The translations under genes and the position numbers were made by a program. A stretch of DNA of 64,000 nt from Henriciella sp. (GTDB lineage: Bacteria > Pseudomonadota > Alphaproteobacteria > Caulobacterales > Hyphomonadaceae): NCBI GenBank assembly GCA_013214545.1, contig JABSQB010000011.1, positions 22,048 to 86,047 on the forward strand, written 5' to 3'. A model generated the notes under the pieces. That model made no database searches, was not told the origin of the DNA, and worked only from the letters and a program-made list of their open reading frames with translations. Shown piece after piece: positions 35,039-43,641 of this stretch; the first letter of the stretch is position 1, and each line of letters opens with the position of its first letter.

Positions 35039-35509
35039 ATGTTGTTTCACAAGTACAAAATGATCAGCTCAGCTATTTTAGGGCTGGCCCTGCTGTCCGC
35101 ATTCGCCATCGCGGCGCCAGCGGCTGAAGCGAAGACTTGCTATGGGGTCTCCAAGATCAAATACACCAATAAAGGCGCCTACACGCTCGGTACCATTTTC
35201 GTGATGTTCAAGGATCAGAATGGCAACAAGCACGAGACGGTTGGCATCAGGTCGAATGTCCTCAACGGACAATCTGCAACCGTGAACATCTCGGCCGTCA
35301 GTGACGGTCCCAGTGTTGGTGATGAGGTCTGGGGCAAGATCAAGATCGAAGCCGGTGATCGCAATGGCTGCCGGAAAGACGGCAACAAGTTCTACTATGA
35401 CAAGCAGGGCGGAACGGTTTCCTACAAGTCCAGCGGCACGACCCAGAACGATAATCGTTGCGAGCTGAACCGCCGCCCGAACGAAAAATACATCATTGAT
35501 TGCCCGTAA
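35039..35509 (+). CDS. Array protein 2: small secreted four-cysteine protein
   Basis: A 156-residue exported paralogue, 15 bases after array protein 1. The signal peptide ends LSAFAIAAPAAEA, then KTCYGVSKIKYTNKGAYT. It keeps all four cysteines and the blocks VGDEVWGKIKIEAGDRN, GCRKDGNKFYYDKQGGTVSY and NDNRCELNRRPNEKYIIDCP. The variable middle (residues about 60-85, KHETVGIRSNVLNGQS) differs from its neighbours. Its signal peptide is nearly the same as that of array protein 3, suggesting a recent duplication. Function unknown. Confidence 0.8.
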   Translation: MLFHKYKMISSAILGLALLSAFAIAAPAAEAKTCYGVSKIKYTNKGAYTLGTIFVMFKDQNGNKHETVGIRSNVLNGQSATVNISAVSDGPSVGDEVWGKIKIEAGDRNGCRKDGNKFYYDKQGGTVSYKSSGTTQNDNRCELNRRPNEKYIIDCP

Positions 35510-35524
35510 GCGAAGGAAGCCGAA

Positions 35525-35992
35525 ATGTTGATCAACAAGCCTAAATTGATAAGCGCCCACCTGGTGGGGCTGGCCATACTGTCGGCATTCGCCATCGCTG
35601 CGCCGGCCGCCGAAGCGAAGACCTGCTACGGGGTCTCCAAGATGAAATACACGAACAAAGGCGGCTATACCGTCTCTGCCTTTGACGTGATGTACAAGGA
35701 CGGCAATGGCGACAAAAAAGAAGTGCTCGGGTCCGGAGAAGATCTCACGGCCGGGCAATCTGTGAGCGTTGGGATCGACGAAGTTTCAGGCCCCAAAGTC
35801 GGCAATGAGGTGTGGGGCAAAATTGAAATCGAAGCTGGCGACAACAATGGCTGCCGGAAAGATGGCAACAAGTTCTACTATGACAAGCAAGGCGGCACGG
35901 TCTCATACAAGTCGAGCGGCACCACGCTGAACAATAATCGTTGCGAACTGAACGGTCGCCCGGACGACAAATACATCATCGATTGCCCGTAA
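35525..35992 (+). CDS. Array protein 3: small secreted four-cysteine protein
   Basis: A 155-residue exported paralogue, 15 bases after array protein 2 with the same spacer style (TAAGCGAAGGA). Signal peptide MLINKPKLISAHLVGLAILS ends APAAEA; the mature part starts KTCYGVSKMKYTNKGGYTVS. The core reads VGNEVWGKIEIEAGDNN, GCRKDGNKFYYDKQGGTVSY and NNNRCELNGRPDDK ending IIDCP. It is closest to array protein 2. Role unknown. Confidence 0.8.
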   Translation: MLINKPKLISAHLVGLAILSAFAIAAPAAEAKTCYGVSKMKYTNKGGYTVSAFDVMYKDGNGDKKEVLGSGEDLTAGQSVSVGIDEVSGPKVGNEVWGKIEIEAGDNNGCRKDGNKFYYDKQGGTVSYKSSGTTLNNNRCELNGRPDDKYIIDCP

Positions 35993-36009
35993 GCAGAGGA
36001 TTTGAGCCT

Positions 36010-36477
36010 ATGATAAGCAAGCCCAAAATGAACCGATTGAACGTTACTGTCCTGGCAATGCTATCGGCTTTTGCGGTCGCTGCGCCGGTGGCGGAAGCCA
36101 AGACCTGCTATCAAGTCGATACGATAAGGTACAAGAATTCCGGCGCCTACACGGTCGATAATGTCTACATCATGTACAAGGATGAGGACGGCAAAACCCA
36201 GAGCAAGCAGGCGACTTATGACAATATCGACACCGGCTATATGGTCAAAATCGTGCTTGAAACGGAATCCCAGAACCTCAAACAAAATACGGAAGTTTGG
36301 GCCAAGATCGATATTCTGCACGGTGACAATGAAGGCTGCCGAAAAGACGGGACCAAGTTCTACTACAACAAAAGTGGTGGAACGGTCACATACGAGACTG
36401 AGGGCACGACCTACAACAATAATCGGTGCACGCTGCGGAACCGTCCGTCCGACTCGCACATCATCGATTGCCCGTAG
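36010..36477 (+). CDS. Array protein 4: small secreted four-cysteine protein, most diverged
   Basis: A 155-residue exported paralogue, 17 bases after array protein 3. The signal peptide ends AFAVAAPVAEA and the mature part starts KTCYQVDTIRYKNSGAYTVD. It keeps the four cysteines, EVWAKIDI, GDNEGCRKDGTKFYYNKSGG, YNNNRC and IIDCP, but its middle (SKQATYDNIDTGYMVKIVLE) and strand residues differ most. Start 36010 is preceded by CAGAGGATTTGAG. Last gene of the array; a strong terminator follows 59 bases after the stop. Confidence 0.8.
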   Translation: MISKPKMNRLNVTVLAMLSAFAVAAPVAEAKTCYQVDTIRYKNSGAYTVDNVYIMYKDEDGKTQSKQATYDNIDTGYMVKIVLETESQNLKQNTEVWAKIDILHGDNEGCRKDGTKFYYNKSGGTVTYETEGTTYNNNRCTLRNRPSDSHIIDCP

Positions 36478-36535
36478 AAGACGGGTGGGTGCGGCGCGCG
36501 CCGTCGACCGCGCGGCAATTTATGCCGCAGACAAA

Positions 36536-36567
36536 AAAAAGAGGGTGGCGTCATGCCACCCTCTTTT
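36536..36567. terminator. Bidirectional terminator closing the paralogue array
   Basis: AAAAGAGGGTGGC and GCCACCCTCTTTT form a perfect stem around GTCAT, flanked by an A-run and T-run. It serves both the plus-strand array and the convergent minus-strand gene at 36588. Confidence 0.92.
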
Positions 36568-36587
36568 GGGTTCAGATCAGCTGAAAC

Positions 36588-37148
36588 CTAGCCTGCTGAA
36601 TATGGCAGCGAAGAATGGTGCAGATTGATCACCAGGTCACCGTCTTCGTTCAGCACGTAACCAAAAGTGTACTCAACTTTGGTTTCGCTGCCGTCTGGGC
36701 CGGTAAAGTAGTAGTTGCCCATCGCGGTGGCGGAATCGTCATCGGTATAGATGCCGTTGCTTTCCCAGCGCACATTGGTCCAGCCTTTGATTGCAAAGCC
36801 GGTGTCTTCTGTGCCTTCTTTGCCGATGAAGTAAGCCAGCGCTTCGTCGAACGTCTCACGGAACTGGTCGTCAGCCGCCAGGGTCGGCTTGAACATCACG
36901 GCCGTGTCGCCATAGGCGTACAGAGATTTGATGTGCTCTTTCGCGCGCTTTTTATAGTCGCCATCGGCAGAGTGAACGCTTGAAATCGCGACGATGCCAT
37001 TGCCCCACTCGGTTTGGGCTTCAACGACGTCGGCTTCCGTAATGCCAGTCGCTGGCGCGGTTTCCGTATCGGCGTGTGCGGCAGTCATGGCTGCTGCGAC
37101 GGCCAAACCAGCAATGGTGCTCAAGCCTGCTTTTGGAGAGATGCTCAT
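36588..37148 (-). CDS. Secreted NTF2/SnoaL-like protein
   Basis: A 186-residue exported protein. The signal peptide (GLSTIAGLAVAAAMTAAHAD) ends near residue 28. The mature domain reads ITEADVVEAQTEWGNGIVAI, KEHIKSLYAYGDTAVMFKPT, then AMGNYYFTGPDGSETKVEYT and LVINLHHSSLPYSAG. This looks like a SnoaL/NTF2-type cone fold. Related marine proteins are sometimes labelled phosphoribosyl-AMP cyclohydrolase, which I regard as a misnomer. Ligand and role unknown. Single gene, convergent with the paralogue array. Confidence 0.7.
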   Translation of the reverse strand: MSISPKAGLSTIAGLAVAAAMTAAHADTETAPATGITEADVVEAQTEWGNGIVAISSVHSADGDYKKRAKEHIKSLYAYGDTAVMFKPTLAADDQFRETFDEALAYFIGKEGTEDTGFAIKGWTNVRWESNGIYTDDDSATAMGNYYFTGPDGSETKVEYTFGYVLNEDGDLVINLHHSSLPYSAG

Positions 37149-37406
37149 ATTTTAGTCCTTTCGGTGAATAGCTCGCGCTCCGAGGCCTCAATTGAACACG
37201 CACATCCTTTGCGGGTGTGCGGCATGGGTTTCGAAAATTGTCTGAGTGTCCCCGTTCGAACGCATGCGATAGGAGTTGTGCTCACCAAAGCGTTTTTCAA
37301 ATAGATAAAAACTATAGTTGGGACAGGGACAGACTCTCTCGCAAGCGTCATCCGATAGGTTTTGCGCAAGGCAAACTTGCGCTCATTTACAGGTTATGAG
37401 GAAAAG

Positions 37407-37483
37407 TGGCGCTTCGGGGAGGATTCGAACCCCCGACCCCTTGGTTCGTAGCCAAGTACTCTATCCAACTGAGCTACCGAAGC
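37407..37483 (-). tRNA. tRNA-Arg (anticodon ACG)
   Basis: The minus strand folds as a 77-base tRNA with encoded CCA. The acceptor arm is GCTTCGG / CCGAAGC, then T8-A9 and the D-arm GCTC. The anticodon stem TTGG/CCAA closes loop CTACGAA, giving anticodon ACG. The T-arm GGGGG-TTCGAAT-CCTCC follows, then discriminator G and CCA. ACG is read after A34 editing by TadA and decodes CGU/CGC/CGA. All stems pair except one G-U. Confidence 0.97.
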
Positions 37484-37539
37484 GCGGAAGAGGTCACATA
37501 CTCTCCGGTGTCTTTGAAAGCAACACCTGAATCAGGAAA

Positions 37540-38517
37540 TTACTGCGCTTCATAGACACCGCGTGCAATCGCGCGGGCGAGCGTGCTGGCGGCGAGTTCG
37601 CCAAGCCGCGCAAGGGCCAGCGGCGATGGCTCTGGAAGCGGTTGCTGCGCCGTCGAGACGACGAAGACGACATCGCCATCAAATGGCGCAAAAACCGGCC
37701 GGATGGCGCGTGAGAATCCCGACAATGCCATCTGCGCGACGCGATGCGCCTGGCCCGGGGTCAATGCGACATCCGTCGCGACGCAGGCAATCGTTGTGTT
37801 CTGCCCGAGCTGCGGGTTCTGCTTAGCCGCGCCCCAGTCTTCGGCGTCGGCGGCATAGTCCGCGGGTGGGCGGACGCCGCCAAATTCGCCATTCAGCTCG
37901 AACGGCCAGGCCCAGAAGGCGTCGGTCCCTGGCATATACACAGAGCCGAAACTGTTGATCGCGGCGAGGGCGCCAACGCTCATGCCATCCTCTGTAACGA
38001 TTGAGGCCGAGCCAAGTCCGCCGCGGACCTTTCCAGCACGGGCGCCAAATCCCGCCCCGGCACGGCCGAGATCGAATGCCTCTGCAGCCGCCTCAAAAGC
38101 GTCGCGGCCGAGGGCCTGATAGGGCGGGTTTTCTTGCCAGTCCTTATCGCCGCGATTGGCAAGGTCATACAGGATCGCAGCAGGAACGATCGGGGTCTTA
38201 GGCACGCCCGGAACGTCCGCCATAGCGTAACCCACACCGCGCGCGCCGAGCATTGCCGCCACGCCATCAGCCGCAGCGAGCCCATAGGCGCTGCCACCAG
38301 ACAGAACGATCGCATTCACATTGTCGACGAGTTTATCGGGTCCGAGCAGGTCCGTCTCACGCGTGCCCGGTCCGCCGCCAGCAACTGCCACTCCGGCAAC
38401 CGAGGGGGACTCGCACAAAATCACCGTCGCTCCGGTCAGTACGGTCTCATCATGCGCATTGCCGACGCGCAGTCCTGCGACATCAGTCATCAGATTTTTT
38501 TGACCCGGGTGAGACAT
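37540..38517 (-). CDS. P1 family peptidase (DmpA/S58-like)
   Basis: A 325-residue N-terminal-nucleophile-type hydrolase. Family marks are GLRVGNAHDETVLTGATVIL near the start, then GPGTRETDLLGPDKLVDNVN, VLSGGSAYGLAAADGVAAML, VRGGLGSASIV containing the Ser at which these precursors self-cleave, and GALAAINSFGSVYMPGTDAF. Members act as L-aminopeptidase/D-amidase-esterases or beta-peptidyl aminopeptidases. No signal peptide. An internal start at MTDVAGL is possible. It is divergent from the gamma-glutamyltransferase gene. Confidence 0.92.
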   Translation of the reverse strand: MSHPGQKNLMTDVAGLRVGNAHDETVLTGATVILCESPSVAGVAVAGGGPGTRETDLLGPDKLVDNVNAIVLSGGSAYGLAAADGVAAMLGARGVGYAMADVPGVPKTPIVPAAILYDLANRGDKDWQENPPYQALGRDAFEAAAEAFDLGRAGAGFGARAGKVRGGLGSASIVTEDGMSVGALAAINSFGSVYMPGTDAFWAWPFELNGEFGGVRPPADYAADAEDWGAAKQNPQLGQNTTIACVATDVALTPGQAHRVAQMALSGFSRAIRPVFAPFDGDVVFVVSTAQQPLPEPSPLALARLGELAASTLARAIARGVYEAQ

Positions 38518-38589
38518 GCATCACCTTTCCTGTGCTCGATAACCGCTCTACGGTGCTGCAAAGAATTCGCCAAGTCGGAGCGTCACAGA

Positions 38590-40359
38590 ATGTCAGTCAA
38601 AACTCTTTTCCTTGCAGGCACATCCGCCCTGTTGCTGGCCGCGTGCCAGCAGGCCACCAACGGATCTGAACCGGAAGTCACTGAAACACCGCCTGTCGTG
38701 GAAGAGGATCTCTGGACCCATGGCGCGATGGTGGCCGCTGCTGATCCCCGCGCGGTTGAGGCAGGGCTGGAGGCGCTGCGCAATGGCGGACACGCTGTCG
38801 ATGCGGCGATTGCCGTGCATACCGTGCTTGGCCTGGTCGAGCCGCAATCGTCCGGCATTGGCGGCGGCGCGTTCATGGTCGTGTATGAGCGCGAGAGCGA
38901 TGAAATGACGGTCTATGATGGCCGCGAGACCGCGCCTATGGCGATTGATGAGAACCTGTTTGTCGAGAATGGCGAAGTGCTCGGATTCCTTGATGCCTGG
39001 CAATCTGGAAGATCAGCCGGTGTGCCGGGCGCGATCGCGCTCTACAAGACCGCTCATGATGCGCACGGCAAGAATGCGTGGGCGAGCAATTTTGAGGCCG
39101 CCATCGATTTGGCGGCGGACGGCTTTGTAGTGAGTCCACGCCTCGCCGGCACGCTGGCAGATCCGCGACTGCGCCAATTCACGCGGCTTGATGATCATCC
39201 GGTCAGCGCGGCTTACTTTTACCCAGAGGGCGAGCCTTTGGCCGAAGGCGCCGTGCGGGATAATCCGGGCTATGCTGAAACACTCCGCCGCATCGCGACC
39301 GACGGTATCGAAACATTCTATATTGGCGAGAATGCTGAGGCGATTGTCGCGACGCTCGCCGAGGACCCACGCCCGTCTGTGATGACGGTTGAAGACATTG
39401 CCGGCTATGAAGTCAAAGTGCGCCCGGCGCTGTGCGGAGAATGGCGCGATTACCGGATCTGTTCAGCGCCGCCGCCAAGCTCTGGCGGGGTGACGCAGAA
39501 CGCCATTCCAGGGCTTTATGATCGCCTGTTGCCGGAAGAGGGCGACGACGCCTTCGCGCCGATCCGCGCCTTTGTCGATGCACAGCGCCTCGCTTATGCC
39601 GACCGTGATCACTATGTCGCCGACGCAGATTTTGTGCAGGTGCCGGCCATGGATCTGATTAACCCAGATTATCTCGATGTCCGGGCCACCGAAGTGTTTG
39701 AGCCAGATGCCGTGCCGACCCCGGGTGATCCGGGCGTGGCGCTCGGCGGTAACCCAATGGTTGGCATGTGGGGCCAGGACCCAACCGAAGATGCCCCGGG
39801 CACAACTCATTTCTCGGTGGTGGACGGTGACGGGAATGTCGTCTCGATGACCGCGACGATCGAAGCGCCGTTTGGCAATTCGCGCATGGTCAATGGCTAC
39901 CTGCTGAATAATGAGCTGACCGACTTTGCCCGTCAGCCGCGCAAGTCAAATCTGCCCGTGGCGAACGCACCGGCAGCGGGCAAACGCCCGCGCAGTTCTA
40001 TGTCGCCAACGATTATCTTTGATGAGGAGGGCGATCTGAAAATGGTCACTGGATCTCCAGGCGGAAACTCGATCGTGGCTTATGTCTCGAAAACGGTTCT
40101 GGCGGTGCTCGATTGGGGCGATACCGCTCAGCAAGCCGCGGCGCGTCCAAACATCATCGCGCGCGGCGAGAGCGTCGGCGTCGAAGTTGACGTTGAAGGC
40201 GGTCAGGAGATCGCTGATCAACTGACGGCGCTGGGCTACAATGTTGAGGAACGCCGCGGCGAGAATAGCGGCCTGCACCTGATCGTGGTGACCGAAGAGG
40301 GCCTCGATGGCGGCGCAGATCCTCGTCGCGAAGGCGTGGCTTTGGCTCTGGAAGAATAA
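38590..40359 (+). CDS. ggt: Gamma-glutamyltransferase, lipoprotein form
   Basis: A 589-residue precursor of gamma-glutamyl transpeptidase/hydrolase, acting on glutathione and gamma-glutamyl compounds in the periplasm. The signal (LFLAGTSALLLAAC) has a lipobox, so the enzyme may be membrane-tethered. The large-subunit motif AVEAGLEALRNGGHAVDAAI and substrate region SSGIGGGAFMVVYE follow. The autocleavage site is APGTTHFSVVDGDGNVVSMT with the nucleophilic Thr near residue 405, and small-subunit motifs GSPGGNSIVAYVSK follow. Start set at 38590, where the signal peptide begins and GGAGC lies upstream; sequence further 5' is antisense to the peptidase gene. Confidence 0.94.
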   Translation: MSVKTLFLAGTSALLLAACQQATNGSEPEVTETPPVVEEDLWTHGAMVAAADPRAVEAGLEALRNGGHAVDAAIAVHTVLGLVEPQSSGIGGGAFMVVYERESDEMTVYDGRETAPMAIDENLFVENGEVLGFLDAWQSGRSAGVPGAIALYKTAHDAHGKNAWASNFEAAIDLAADGFVVSPRLAGTLADPRLRQFTRLDDHPVSAAYFYPEGEPLAEGAVRDNPGYAETLRRIATDGIETFYIGENAEAIVATLAEDPRPSVMTVEDIAGYEVKVRPALCGEWRDYRICSAPPPSSGGVTQNAIPGLYDRLLPEEGDDAFAPIRAFVDAQRLAYADRDHYVADADFVQVPAMDLINPDYLDVRATEVFEPDAVPTPGDPGVALGGNPMVGMWGQDPTEDAPGTTHFSVVDGDGNVVSMTATIEAPFGNSRMVNGYLLNNELTDFARQPRKSNLPVANAPAAGKRPRSSMSPTIIFDEEGDLKMVTGSPGGNSIVAYVSKTVLAVLDWGDTAQQAAARPNIIARGESVGVEVDVEGGQEIADQLTALGYNVEERRGENSGLHLIVVTEEGLDGGADPRREGVALALEE

Positions 40360-40415
40360 GCGATCTAAACGGATCGTGATTATCGCGCCGCGGTCGAACC
40401 GGCTATCCTGGTTGG

Positions 40416-41150
40416 ATGGCCGTCTCGATCATCATCCCAACGCTGAACGAGGCTGAGGCGCTGCCAGACACCCTGGCGGCGCTGGCGCACTTATCGCCGC
40501 CGCCGTTCGAAGTGATCGTTGCAGATGCCGCGAGCGATGACTCAACCGTCGCACTGGCACGGCAAAGCAATGCGCAAGTGCTGCCGAATCTTGCAAAAGG
40601 CCGCGCCGGGCAAATGAATGCGGGCGCCTCGACCGCGTCAGGCGACATCCTTTGCTTCCTGCACGCTGACACGGTGGTGCCGCCGGATTTTGTCGCGCAG
40701 GTGGAACAGATCCTCTCAGACCCCGAGACGGCGCTTGCCGGCTTCATCTCGATCATGCGTGGCCCCTCCGGCGTTCGGCGAGTGACCACGGCGCATAATT
40801 TCATCAAGACTTGGTACGCACCGCTATTGTTTCGGCCCATCTCTTTCTTTCGCGGCTGCCGGCTCTTGTTTGGAGATCAGGTCATGGTCTGCCGCCGCGC
40901 TGACTTTGAAACCATCGGCGGCTGGGACCCTGAGCAAGCGATTATGGAAGAGGCGGATTTGTGCCTGCGCATGGTGCGCGGTGGCCGCGGCCGGGTCCGG
41001 CAAGTGCCGCGCAAGGTCTGGTCGTCAGACCGCCGCGTCGCCGAATGGGGCTTCTGGCGCGCCAATCTGACTTATCTCTATGTCGGCCTGATGTGGGGCT
41101 TCGGCGCGAACCCCACACGCCTTGCCGAGCATTATGAAGATGTGCGGTGA
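40416..41150 (+). CDS. Family 2 glycosyltransferase (TIGR04283-like)
   Basis: A 244-residue GT-A fold transferase. Nucleotide-sugar motifs: VSIIIPTLNEAEALPDTLAA, VIVADAASDDSTVALA, GRAGQMNAGASTASGDILCF and LHADTVVPP (the DXD-like site). Acceptor motifs include GDQVMVCRRADFETIGGWDP and IMEEADLCLRMVRGG. It resembles the short cytosolic GT2 proteins of the TIGR04283 group. No transmembrane helix. Its sugar and acceptor are unknown; it starts 56 bases after ggt and could be co-transcribed. Confidence 0.88.
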   Translation: MAVSIIIPTLNEAEALPDTLAALAHLSPPPFEVIVADAASDDSTVALARQSNAQVLPNLAKGRAGQMNAGASTASGDILCFLHADTVVPPDFVAQVEQILSDPETALAGFISIMRGPSGVRRVTTAHNFIKTWYAPLLFRPISFFRGCRLLFGDQVMVCRRADFETIGGWDPEQAIMEEADLCLRMVRGGRGRVRQVPRKVWSSDRRVAEWGFWRANLTYLYVGLMWGFGANPTRLAEHYEDVR

Positions 41151-41162
41151 GGCAATAGCGCG

Positions 41163-41951
41163 TTACTCTTCATCCGATTTGCGAAACCCGTCCCGCATTT
41201 CCTTGCTCCATAATGGTTCCTGTCCTCGGCGAATGCGTTCGGCATCATTCGCGCCGGGCGGCAGCGGGTCGGCGAACAGGTCTTCGTCCGGCCAATGAAG
41301 GCGGCCGCGGACTTCGCGTTCATAGAATTTATCGATCGTTGATTTGGAGCGAAAGGAGCGGTCCCATTCGGTATTGCGCTCGACCGTTGCGCGCTCGGTA
41401 TTGGCAGTCCAGGCCGTAAACTCATCGGCATAAGGACAAGACTCGTCGACGCGATGCGTGAGTTTCTGGCACTCAATCTGTTTGAGCAGACTGGCGATTT
41501 GGTCTGGTGTCACGGCATCGCTATCGGAGCCAGTCGAGGGAGAGGGTACAGCAGCATTGGGCTCTGACCCTGCAGTTGTTTCATCATGTGTGAGGACGGC
41601 GGGGTGCTGCGGCGCGTCAGCGGTCGGCTGTTCCTCGGAGGCGGGGGGCTCTGAGGGTGCCGCAACTCGCGCCGGCGTGGGTGTGGATGCGGGGGGCGTC
41701 GGCACCGCTGCAGGCGACGGTTCGTCTGGAGGAATTGGTGGCAGAACTGGTACGGGCTCTGGCTCCGGCATCAAGGCTTCTGGGAGCGGCGTCAGCTCCG
41801 CGATCTCAATCGAGAAGCTGATCGGTGGAGAGGCGGATTGGATGACGAATTTCGATGCCAGGATCCAGGACAGAATGGCGAGATGAATCGCAGCGATTAC
41901 TGCAATCCTGAGCGCGGCTTTCCACCGCCCAAACCTACCATCCCAAACCAT
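41163..41951 (-). CDS. Proline-rich inner-membrane protein (TonB-like architecture)
   Basis: A 262-residue protein. One N-terminal helix (AALRIAVIAAIHLAILSWIL) is followed by a long Pro/Glu/Ala-rich periplasmic spacer (about residues 55-150: PLPEALMPEPEPVPVLPPIP and on). A distinct C-terminal domain of about 90 residues has two cysteines (IECQKLTHRVDESCPYADEF) and many charged residues (EWDRSFRSKSTIDKFYEREV). The build recalls TonB, but the C-terminus does not show the TonB fold signature and may be another domain. I cannot assign a function. Confidence 0.6.
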   Translation of the reverse strand: MVWDGRFGRWKAALRIAVIAAIHLAILSWILASKFVIQSASPPISFSIEIAELTPLPEALMPEPEPVPVLPPIPPDEPSPAAVPTPPASTPTPARVAAPSEPPASEEQPTADAPQHPAVLTHDETTAGSEPNAAVPSPSTGSDSDAVTPDQIASLLKQIECQKLTHRVDESCPYADEFTAWTANTERATVERNTEWDRSFRSKSTIDKFYEREVRGRLHWPDEDLFADPLPPGANDAERIRRGQEPLWSKEMRDGFRKSDEE

Positions 41952-42062
41952 GTCGATGGCTTAAGCGCTTCATCCGACCGGACGGGCTTAATCTTCAGTA
42001 ATGATTGGTTATTTGAGGCCTGAACTGGGCCTCAAATCGCAAATCGAGACACCATGATAAAG

Positions 42063-43532
42063 TTAGAACGGATCTGACAGTTTCTCATCCGTGTAGATGC
42101 TGTCCCCGGTCAAGGTCAGCAGGAAGGCTTCGAGCTGATCCTTTTCCGTATCCGTCAGGTTGAGATTCTGCGGGTTGCCATTCTGGGTGAGGCGATTGTC
42201 CAGCGTGTTCAGGAAGTCGCTCAAAGGTGGTTCGCTGGTTGGGGCCTGGATATTGTCATAATGGTCAATCACATCCCGGATCGTCGCCAGCGAACCATCA
42301 TGCATGAACGGGCCGTTCGAGCTGCCGCCCGGACCAACCATGTCGCGCAAAGATGGCGACCGCGTATTGGTCAGGTCAAACTCAGTCACCGAATTCGCGA
42401 CGCGGAAGATCCCGTTCTGGTCCGAGTTGGGCGCGATATCGAACTCGGGTGCGCGGTGGCAGCGGTCACAACCAGCGCCGCCATTGTTCGGATTGTCCAT
42501 GAACAGGTCTTTGCCGGCATTCTCGTCGGCGGTGAAATTGGGGAAAGGGGCATTGTCATTGTTCACCTGCGCGCGGCCTTCGTCGTAGCGGGAGTCAAAG
42601 GACTGAATGGACTTGGTGAACTGGGCGAGTGCGAGCTGAATGCGCTCTTCGGTAATGTTCTGGTCGAGATACACGAAGCGGAACAGTTCCTCATAATACT
42701 CTGTCGCTTCCATCTGCGCGATCAGGGTATCGAGATCCGGGCGTCCGTTCTGGCCACTGAATCCCATCTCATTATGGTCCTGTATGGGCTGGCTTTCCTG
42801 GGCTTCGTGGCTCGGTGCGCGTTCGTCCCAGAAGAAGTCTTCCTCGTCCGCGAACATGGTGTTGATCAGACGCATGGAATGACGTCCCGTCTGGCCGCCT
42901 TCGACCCCGGTGCTGACGACGGCAGGATCGCTGAAGCCGAGCGTCTGAATATGGCAGGACGCGCATGAGACCGTGCCCGTCGTCGACAGGGACGTGTCAT
43001 AGAACAGTACCCGCCCGAGCGTCGCGCCGGCATCGGTAATCGGGTTCCCGCCATCATTGATCTTGGTGATATAGTTCGGCACGGGCTGGCCCGCATAAGC
43101 ATCGAGATTTTCGAGATCAATGGCGCCGTTAAAGGTTGCCTGGACGGCGTTCTGGTCGACTGAAACACTGATCACAAACGTGTCGCTGACGCTGGCGCCT
43201 GAAGGATCGGTAGCCGTGCAGGTCACGGTAATGTCGCCTGTGGAATTGGGGATGCCGGACAGGGTCGTTCCAGTCAGGCTTAAGCCCTTTGAATCGCCGC
43301 CAAAATCGGCGGTTACCGTGAGCGCATCGCCGTCCGGATCGCTAAACACCCCTGCCATGCTGAGCGAGAAGCCGAAGCCGACGCTTGCCGCCTGATCTGA
43401 TACGGCGGCGCTGACCACGGGTGCGGTATTGTTTGCGACGGGCGTGACCGGCGTTGTCTCTCCGCTGCCGCCTCCACCGCTGCAGGCAGATAGGATTAAC
43501 GTGGTGGCCAGCAGGCTCAGTGTTCGGTTCAT
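42063..43532 (-). CDS. Diheme cytochrome c peroxidase-like lipoprotein with N-terminal Ig-like domain
   Basis: A 489-residue exported protein. The signal MNRTLSLLATTLILSAC has a lipobox (Cys17). An Ig/cadherin-like beta domain (about residues 30-125) has VFSDPDGDALTVTADFGG and DITVTCTATDPSGASVSDTF. The peroxidase domain has two heme c sites, CASCH (about residue 200) and CDRCH (about 360). Other segments are LGRVLFYDTSLSTTGTVSCA, SLRDMVGPGG, GPFMHDGSLATIRDVIDHYD and LSDFLNTLDNRLTQNG. It resembles bacterial di-heme peroxidases of MauG/CcpA type. The Ig-like domain is an added module. Start placed at 43532, where the signal peptide begins; an upstream in-frame ATG exists. Confidence 0.88.
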   Translation of the reverse strand: MNRTLSLLATTLILSACSGGGGSGETTPVTPVANNTAPVVSAAVSDQAASVGFGFSLSMAGVFSDPDGDALTVTADFGGDSKGLSLTGTTLSGIPNSTGDITVTCTATDPSGASVSDTFVISVSVDQNAVQATFNGAIDLENLDAYAGQPVPNYITKINDGGNPITDAGATLGRVLFYDTSLSTTGTVSCASCHIQTLGFSDPAVVSTGVEGGQTGRHSMRLINTMFADEEDFFWDERAPSHEAQESQPIQDHNEMGFSGQNGRPDLDTLIAQMEATEYYEELFRFVYLDQNITEERIQLALAQFTKSIQSFDSRYDEGRAQVNNDNAPFPNFTADENAGKDLFMDNPNNGGAGCDRCHRAPEFDIAPNSDQNGIFRVANSVTEFDLTNTRSPSLRDMVGPGGSSNGPFMHDGSLATIRDVIDHYDNIQAPTSEPPLSDFLNTLDNRLTQNGNPQNLNLTDTEKDQLEAFLLTLTGDSIYTDEKLSDPF

Positions 43533-43641
43533 AAAGTCTTCTCCCTCGGCCCAGCAGCATGCTGCGCACGCGGGTGAAACGCATGAGAACACGCGCTCCG
43601 TCGCTGATTTTTATGAACTTTTTGTCAACCTGAGCGGAGAA

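Noticed and set aside
37310..37319. 10-bp palindrome AACTATAGTT upstream of the tRNA-Arg region
   Set aside because: Too short and AT-rich to separate from chance.
37407..37483. tRNA-Arg as an integration site making the 34.6-36.5 kb array a genomic island
   Set aside because: No integrase, no visible direct repeat of the tRNA 3' end, and base composition does not shift clearly.
38134..38589. Upstream extension of the gamma-glutamyltransferase gene
   Set aside because: Lies antisense to the P1 peptidase gene; the lipoprotein signal begins at 38590.
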